The notes below the pieces were generated by a model. The model did not search any database. It was given only the letters and a program-made list of their open reading frames with translations, and was not told the origin of the DNA. The translations under genes were made by a program, and so were the position numbers. Of a stretch of 6,243 nt of DNA, positions 1-3,412 are shown piece after piece. Numbering within the stretch: position 1 is the stretch's first letter; the number at the start of each line of letters is the position of its first letter. This DNA is from CAZNPL01 sp964574815 (GTDB lineage: Bacteria; Planctomycetota; Phycisphaerae; UBA1845): NCBI GenBank assembly GCA_964574815.1, contig CAZNPL010000081.1, forward strand, positions 1 to 6,243, in the 5' to 3' direction.

Positions 1-273
1 TCGCTCCGTCGCTCGGGACGATCTCGATCACCTGCCCGTTGTGGTCGTAGAAGCGTTTGGTGAAGGTGTAGACCGATCCAACCGGATCGGCCGTCACGTC
101 GTAGTTCCGGGTCTCCGCGACCAGCCCCCGCGCGTTGTAGATGGTCTCGGAGAGCGAAATGGGCCGCCCGCCGGCGCCGTGGCCCCGAACTCGGCCACGA
201 AACGGACCTGGCCGTGGTTATCGTACCAGGTAAGCGTATGGCTGACGGCGGCGACGAATACAGCGGGTGGTCG
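1..273 (-). pseudogene. Frameshifted RHS YD-repeat fragment (third RHS copy, continues past left edge)
   Basis: Minus-strand translation gives typical YD-repeat text in two frames. From about 272 to 165 one frame reads SHTLTWYDNHGQVRFVAEFG. From 160 to 2 the neighbouring frame reads SETIYNARGLVAETRNYDV and later KRFYDHNGQVIEIVPSDG, and stays open to the left edge. The switch lies between about 161 and 190, in a G/C-rich run, and fits a one-base indel. The first frame has a stop (TAG, 276-274) immediately upstream and no start codon, so this is not an intact gene start. It begins right after the immunity gene stop. The two resolved cassettes show no obvious equivalent of this segment; it probably comes from a more N-terminal part of an RHS protein. 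It could be the start of a further displaced copy or a degraded remnant. A sequencing error at the G/C run would explain the frameshift but not the missing start. Confidence 0.75.
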
Positions 274-278
274 CTAAG

Positions 279-629
279 CTAGGGGATCTTTAGACGACCC
301 GCCCGCCATTCCTGAAGCACCATCTCGGCATCGAAAGCCACGATTCCAGTTCCCCTGCTGACTTCCTCCAGAACGGTGACTGCGATCTCACCGTCTATCA
401 GGAGTAGGTGCGTCGCCGCAGAGCAACGTACCGCGGGATCCGAATGTCCATACAACGGGCGCAACACCTTTCGTCCTTCCAGCGAGGCGCGATCGAGGGC
501 GTGCAACACCTTGATCTTCTTATCGTAACTACGGTTGGCCAGCGTACTGTTGCCGCTCTCCGTGCCTTCGCGATGCGCAACCGCCGCCGCGACGTACTGT
601 TCTATTAAGCTAGCGATCGAATTACACAT
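279..629 (-). CDS. DUF2019-like immunity protein for the HNH toxin tip
   Basis: This 116-residue acidic, helical protein starts at ATG (629-627) and ends at TAG (281-279). The pattern matches DUF2019 as I know it: an N-terminal helix (SLIEQYVAAAVAHREG), a middle helix ending in GRKVLRPLYGHSDPAVR, then SAATHLLLIDGEIAVTVLEE and a final AFDAEMVLQEWRAGRL. These helical pairs look HEAT-like. There is no signal peptide or membrane segment, so it should act in the cytoplasm, where an immunity protein would bind the incoming or self nuclease. The gene lies 3 bp after the stop of the RHS-HNH open frame, the usual place for a cognate immunity gene, and DUF2019 proteins are known RHS neighbours. Family call: fairly sure. 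Pairing with this toxin: inferred from position. Confidence 0.8.
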   Translation of the reverse strand: MCNSIASLIEQYVAAAVAHREGTESGNSTLANRSYDKKIKVLHALDRASLEGRKVLRPLYGHSDPAVRCSAATHLLLIDGEIAVTVLEEVSRGTGIVAFDAEMVLQEWRAGRLKIP

Positions 630-635
630 TCCTCA
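630..635 (-). promoter_or_regulatory. Stop/Shine-Dalgarno overlap coupling toxin 2 to its immunity gene
   Basis: Read on the minus strand, the toxin stop TGA is followed directly by GGA and then the ATG of the immunity gene. GAGGA therefore abuts the start codon, too close for ordinary ribosome placement. The 3-bp gap suggests translational coupling or re-initiation by ribosomes finishing the toxin. That would tie immunity production to toxin production unless a separate promoter lies inside the toxin gene. Confidence 0.5.
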
Positions 636-2732
636 GAGTCCAAACTCGGCCATCGTCTTCAGCCCGAATTCATACTGCTCCTGCCACGACTGTCCTTTGA
701 GCCAATCCCGCACGCGTAGCCCATTCGTAAAATCCCGTTTCGAGGAATAATACCCGCTGATCTTATCATGGATCTTCTTCGGGATCGATACGATGTTGTC
801 CGTGCTGTGGATCGTCTCAGCGGTGAACTGCCCAACCTTGTTTTTCTCCACGATGTGGTGCCAGACTCTCCCCTTCCCTGGTGAGCCCATCGCCCTCTTG
901 AACGCCCGGAACGACTTGAAAGTACGAAACGTCTTGCCGGCCCGGTGGACTTTACTGCCTACGTAAGCTAGTCTGGCCAAGCGCCCAGCGCCAGCCGTGG
1001 CAACGTCAAACGGAAGCAGAATCAGCTGTTCGGCGTAGAAGTCGGCATAATCCGAGAAGCCCTGTGAGACTTCCGCAGCTGCGTGAGCCCCTTTGGGGAG
1101 CACCGTCACGTTCGCGCCCCAGAACGCTCCAAACGTGGCCGCGCCTTGCACGCCCAGGTAGGCTTCTCCGCAGCCAACGATCGAATCCCAAATCGCTTGA
1201 AAGTTACGGACGAGCAGGAGCTCATCTTCCGGAATGGCGGCGCTTAGCCCCGATGGGTCAACGTGATCGGCGGGATTTGCAGCCGCATACGCGTAAAGGT
1301 TCATTCCATCCTTGTATAGACCCTCGATATTGGGCACCGCAGTCGGTACCAAAGCCTCCGCGCCGCTCCGTGCCATTCCAAGCAGCAGTGGAATTGCCGT
1401 CTTGTTGGGGTCTCGCTGCGTGAAGCGGCCCAGGCTCGGGTCGTAGCGGCGGTTACGGTTGTCGTAGTGGCCCTTCGGGTTTTGTGTGAACGGGACCAGC
1501 GACGGGGCGGCGAAGGGGGCGGTGTCGTAGCGGTCGAAGAAGAGGCCTTGGTGGGCTATGCGGTTATCGAAGGACAGGCCGAAGTCGTCTACCGCGGCGA
1601 TCGCGCCGTAGGGCGTGTAGGTGTACTGTGTCTTGACCGCGCCGTTCTCGTCGAACAGGCCGACGACATTGTAATTGGCGTCCTGGACGACGTACGCAAT
1701 CGCGTCCCCGGCCGCGTCCGGCTTGACCTGGGCCACGAATTCGTCCACGTAATCCGGGCCATAGACGTACTCCCGCTCGGCCTCGAAGTCGAAGTAGCCC
1801 CAGCACGTGTAGGCGTCGCACTCCTCGGCGTACGTCCCGAGGTTCTCCTGAATCCGCCGCACGCCGTCGTAGTAGTAATGAAGCTGAAACTTGTCCGGGA
1901 AGACGCGCCACTCCTTGAAGATCACCCGGCCCAGGCCGTCATAGGCGTACCGCGCCACCGACGTCCCGCCGTCCTTCACCTCGACCAGGTGATTGAACGC
2001 GTCGTAGCGATAAGTGTACGTCCCGTCGAACGTGAGATTGCCGTTAGCGTCGTGCTCGAAGAGAACGGTGGAGACTTCCGGCGTATTGATGTCGTACGTG
2101 ACACTGCCGATCCGGTTGTCGCCTTCGACGTCGTGATGCTGGACGAACGCCGGCCACGTTTCGACCACCCCGTCGTGATCGCAATCGCCATAGCGCGACA
2201 CGCTTCCGGTTTGAGCGTCCTGGCCCGACCAGTTGCCGAGGTTGTCCAGCAGCCAGTTTTCCAGACAGTTCATCCCCGATGTGGTCGGCTCGTCGCCGTT
2301 GAACGCCAGCTCCCCGCGTTCGTGGTGGCGTAACCGCCGCAAGGGGTCGTATTCATAAACCGCCGAACGTTCGTTCTCGTGTCCGACCTGGGTGACCCTG
2401 GCCCAGTGGCGATTGCCGGCCGCGTCGTAGCCGTACTGGTAACGATGCTGCGGGAGACCGCCGAGCTTGAAGTTCAGGTCGGTCAGGCGCCCGAACCGGT
2501 CCAGCCCATCGTATTCGGCCAGGTCGGCGAGGCTCTGCGTCAGACCGTTCCCGTACATCAGCCCCACGCGCCGCGACAACCCGCCGTACGGGTGTGCTGC
2601 TTTGTATTTAAGTGCAGTCGTTCGTCGCGTGGTACAACGAGAGCCGACCGCGCACCGCGTTGGGCGGGCGGACGCCCAACGAAGTCTACTTGCCCCTGCG
2701 CCCGGCCAATCGGCGACCGCGCATCGAGCCAC
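633..2732 (-). CDS. 5'-truncated RHS core with C-terminal HNH-type nuclease tip (orphan RHS toxin cassette)
   Basis: The open frame is 699 codons from a GTG at 2732, but RHS homology begins only at residue 49 (YGGLSRRVGL, position 2588). The first 48 residues are antisense to a transposase relic, are Arg/Ala rich, and have no ribosome site, so that start is doubtful. A possible internal start is ATG at 2558 (641 residues), preceded by GTGGGG. Copy 1 has a serine codon there. Residues 49-495 are RHS core: YD repeats, VYGPDYVDEFVAQVKPDAAG near 323-342, the signature RRYDPSLGRFTQRDP (428-442), GLYKDGMNLYAY and the closing DPSGL (492-496). In full-length RHS proteins this core forms a shell that holds the toxin and cuts it off after DPxGL. 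The tip (496-699) is described separately. Without the N-terminal part the protein has no visible delivery or shell-closing region, so it is best read as a displaced cassette that may be silent. Confidence 0.85.
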   Translation of the reverse strand: MARCAVADWPGAGASRLRWASARPTRCAVGSRCTTRRTTALKYKAAHPYGGLSRRVGLMYGNGLTQSLADLAEYDGLDRFGRLTDLNFKLGGLPQHRYQYGYDAAGNRHWARVTQVGHENERSAVYEYDPLRRLRHHERGELAFNGDEPTTSGMNCLENWLLDNLGNWSGQDAQTGSVSRYGDCDHDGVVETWPAFVQHHDVEGDNRIGSVTYDINTPEVSTVLFEHDANGNLTFDGTYTYRYDAFNHLVEVKDGGTSVARYAYDGLGRVIFKEWRVFPDKFQLHYYYDGVRRIQENLGTYAEECDAYTCWGYFDFEAEREYVYGPDYVDEFVAQVKPDAAGDAIAYVVQDANYNVVGLFDENGAVKTQYTYTPYGAIAAVDDFGLSFDNRIAHQGLFFDRYDTAPFAAPSLVPFTQNPKGHYDNRNRRYDPSLGRFTQRDPNKTAIPLLLGMARSGAEALVPTAVPNIEGLYKDGMNLYAYAAANPADHVDPSGLSAAIPEDELLLVRNFQAIWDSIVGCGEAYLGVQGAATFGAFWGANVTVLPKGAHAAAEVSQGFSDYADFYAEQLILLPFDVATAGAGRLARLAYVGSKVHRAGKTFRTFKSFRAFKRAMGSPGKGRVWHHIVEKNKVGQFTAETIHSTDNIVSIPKKIHDKISGYYSSKRDFTNGLRVRDWLKGQSWQEQYEFGLKTMAEFGL
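636..1247 (-). other. Variable toxin tip 2: linker plus HNH-superfamily nuclease domain
   Basis: This covers residues 496-699 of the truncated RHS frame, after DPSG. About 120 residues of linker, partly hydrophobic (LGVQGAATFGAFWGANVTVL; EQLILLPFDVATAGAGRLA), lead to a compact C-terminal domain at about 618-699 (881-636). That domain shows an HNH/treble-clef layout: VWHHIVE with His625-His626, then IHSTDN with His642 and Asn646, then PKKIHDKIS with His655. The tail has the conserved-looking YYSSK, RVRDWLKGQSWQEQYEFG. The His-His, Asn, His spacing is that of metal-dependent DNases of the HNH superfamily (GHH/WHH/LHH-like toxins), so DNA is the expected target. The tip shares nothing visible with the tip of copy 1. 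It looks lower in G+C than the core, which fits separate acquisition. Confidence 0.75.
1407..2588 (-). repeat. RHS core direct repeat, copy 2
   Basis: This segment, from the end of RFTQRDP up to the abrupt loss of homology at 2588, aligns with 4283-5452 in the same orientation. From 2223 to 2588 the offset is a constant 2864 bp. Bases 2223-2520 are identical to 5087-5384 without a single mismatch. The next differences are 2521 (a/g) and 2544 (a/g). Toward the toxin end the copies differ in sequence and length, for example around REYVYGPDYVDEF, where the preceding 40 or so residues are largely unrelated. Near 1500-1790 identity is high but clearly imperfect. Confidence 0.9.
2589..2611. other. 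Recombination junction between truncated RHS core and truncated transposase
   Basis: RHS homology to copy 1 stops exactly after 2588 (the copy-1 equivalent continues past 5452). Recognisable transposase reading begins at about 2612. The 23 bases between match neither, and include a TAA at 2609-2611 in the transposase frame. Both flanking genes lose their 5' part here, so this is a deletion or recombination scar rather than a simple insertion-element end. I see no target-site duplication or terminal inverted repeat. Confidence 0.7.
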
Positions 2733-2875
2733 GAAGCGTTTGGCTGCAAGCGTCGCCGTGAGCCGGGCCTCACGCGCTCGTCGCGGGAAAACCCGGCGCT
2801 CCCTTCACCATGCAAGTCGACTTTTTCGACGCAAGACGGCACCTGCCGATCGTCTCGCTGAAACGCGCGGCGTAG
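2612..2875 (+). pseudogene. Transposase integrase-core (rve_3-type) C-terminal remnant
   Basis: The plus-strand frame starting at 2612 reads VQSFVAWYNESRPRTALG, then GRTPNEVYLPLRPANRRPRI and EPRSVWLQASP. It meets TGA at 2759-2761, then continues in the same frame through VAGKPGAPFTMQVDFF and ARRHLPIVSLKRAA to TAG at 2873-2875. WYNE-x-RP followed by LGGRTPNEVY is the hallmark end of the DDE integrase core in IS3/IS481-like transposases. The PANRRPRIEPR stretch and HLPIV tail resemble, from memory, transposases frequent in Planctomycetota. The sensible continuation across TGA suggests one substitution, perhaps from a Cys or Trp codon. The catalytic Asp/Glu residues would lie upstream and are absent, so the fragment is inactive. 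It opposes the RHS genes in direction. Confidence 0.85.
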
Positions 2876-3077
2876 GCCGGCGGTTTGTACCGCGTTGCAT
2901 TGCCCGCGCCCAACGTCTGCGCCCACGCCTTGTTCTCGCTCTCACGACCTCAAGTCACAAACAAACCGCTTACAGCGCCCTCCCGAGGCCGCAACTTTTC
3001 GTCGATTCTCCTCGGTCTTCGTCCCCCAACGGTGGCAAATGCGCCGCGCAAAGGTCGCTGGACGAGCACCGCTTCCC
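2876..3077. other. Non-coding stretch after the transposase relic
   Basis: Between the relic's stop and the end of the zinc-ribbon gene no credible gene is seen. Open frames here run through the neighbouring gene on the wrong strand or lack any recognisable domain. It may be the 3' tail of the same insertion element, but I found no clear terminal inverted repeat. I found no obvious hairpin-plus-T-run terminator for the minus-strand operon either. Confidence 0.5.
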
Positions 3078-3365
3078 TCAATCAGGGCGGACGCGCTTAT
3101 CATCTCCCGGTTCAACATGTAAACAATACGCCCCCCATCCGGCGCCCTCGATCTCTTCACGTGTCGGAACATCGTACTCCAATGATCCGTCAAGATCGCC
3201 GTAATACCCTTTCTCCCACTCATCGGCGTCGCTGGGACGGTCCCATATCCGAGTGCATTCATCGCATTGAATATACAGTCGAGAACCTCCCTTTTGCTTA
3301 TTAATGAAGAGCTCGCCCTCTCGCCCGCATCCCGGGCAGTGCTTAAACCAATAACGACTTTTCAC
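3078..3365 (-). CDS. Zinc-ribbon-like small protein, probable immunity protein for RHS tip 1
   Basis: This is a 95-residue acidic protein from GTG (3365-3363) to TGA (3080-3078). The frame can be extended to a TTG at 3383 (101 residues), but that codon has no ribosome site, whereas AAGGTGG sits 8 bases before the GTG. The N-terminus begins VKSRYWFKHCPGCGREGELF. Cys10-Pro-Gly-Cys13 and Cys34-Asp-Glu-Cys37 form a four-cysteine knuckle pair that could hold one zinc. The C-terminal half (DEWEKGYYGDLDGSLEYDV, TREEIEGAGWGAYCL) is acidic and aromatic, as expected for a surface that binds a basic nuclease. No signal peptide or membrane segment is seen. It lies directly downstream of the RHS gene (47 bp from the GTG to the RHS stop) in the same direction, the immunity position. 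I do not recognise a named family. The immunity role is inferred from position, size and charge. A small regulatory zinc-ribbon protein is the alternative. Confidence 0.7.
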   Translation of the reverse strand: MKSRYWFKHCPGCGREGELFINKQKGGSRLYIQCDECTRIWDRPSDADEWEKGYYGDLDGSLEYDVPTREEIEGAGWGAYCLHVEPGDDKRVRPD

Positions 3366-3373
3366 GATAGCAT

Positions 3374-3380
3374 CCACCTT
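3374..3380 (-). promoter_or_regulatory. Shine-Dalgarno for the zinc-ribbon gene (decides the start)
   Basis: AAGGTGG on the minus strand, 8 bases upstream of GTG 3365, is the best ribosome site in the interval after the RHS stop. The upstream TTG at 3383 has no purine-rich run before it, and the ATGs at 3399 and 3373 are in other frames. Confidence 0.6.
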
Positions 3381-3412
3381 CAAACAGTACAGCTGCCATA
3401 CTCAGTCACGTG

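Noticed and set aside
275..613. taagctag occurring at 275-282 and 606-613, flanking the DUF2019-like gene
   Set aside because: Eight bases shared at this distance can arise by chance, and one copy lies inside coding sequence. No evidence of a recombination site.
1467..2333. 288-residue plus-strand open frame (and its counterpart at 4427-5197)
   Set aside because: Both are antisense to the RHS cores, lie at matching positions in the two copies, and have Val/Arg/Ala-biased text with no domain. They are shadows caused by high G+C at codon third positions.
2733..2926. Minus-strand frame opposite the transposase relic as an N-terminal extension of the second RHS
   Set aside because: It is in a different frame from the RHS text and antisense to the relic, so it cannot supply the missing N-terminus.
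2885..3304. Plus-strand open frames over the spacer and the zinc-ribbon gene
   Set aside because: They cross the better-supported minus-strand gene, show no recognisable motifs, and have no convincing ribosome site.
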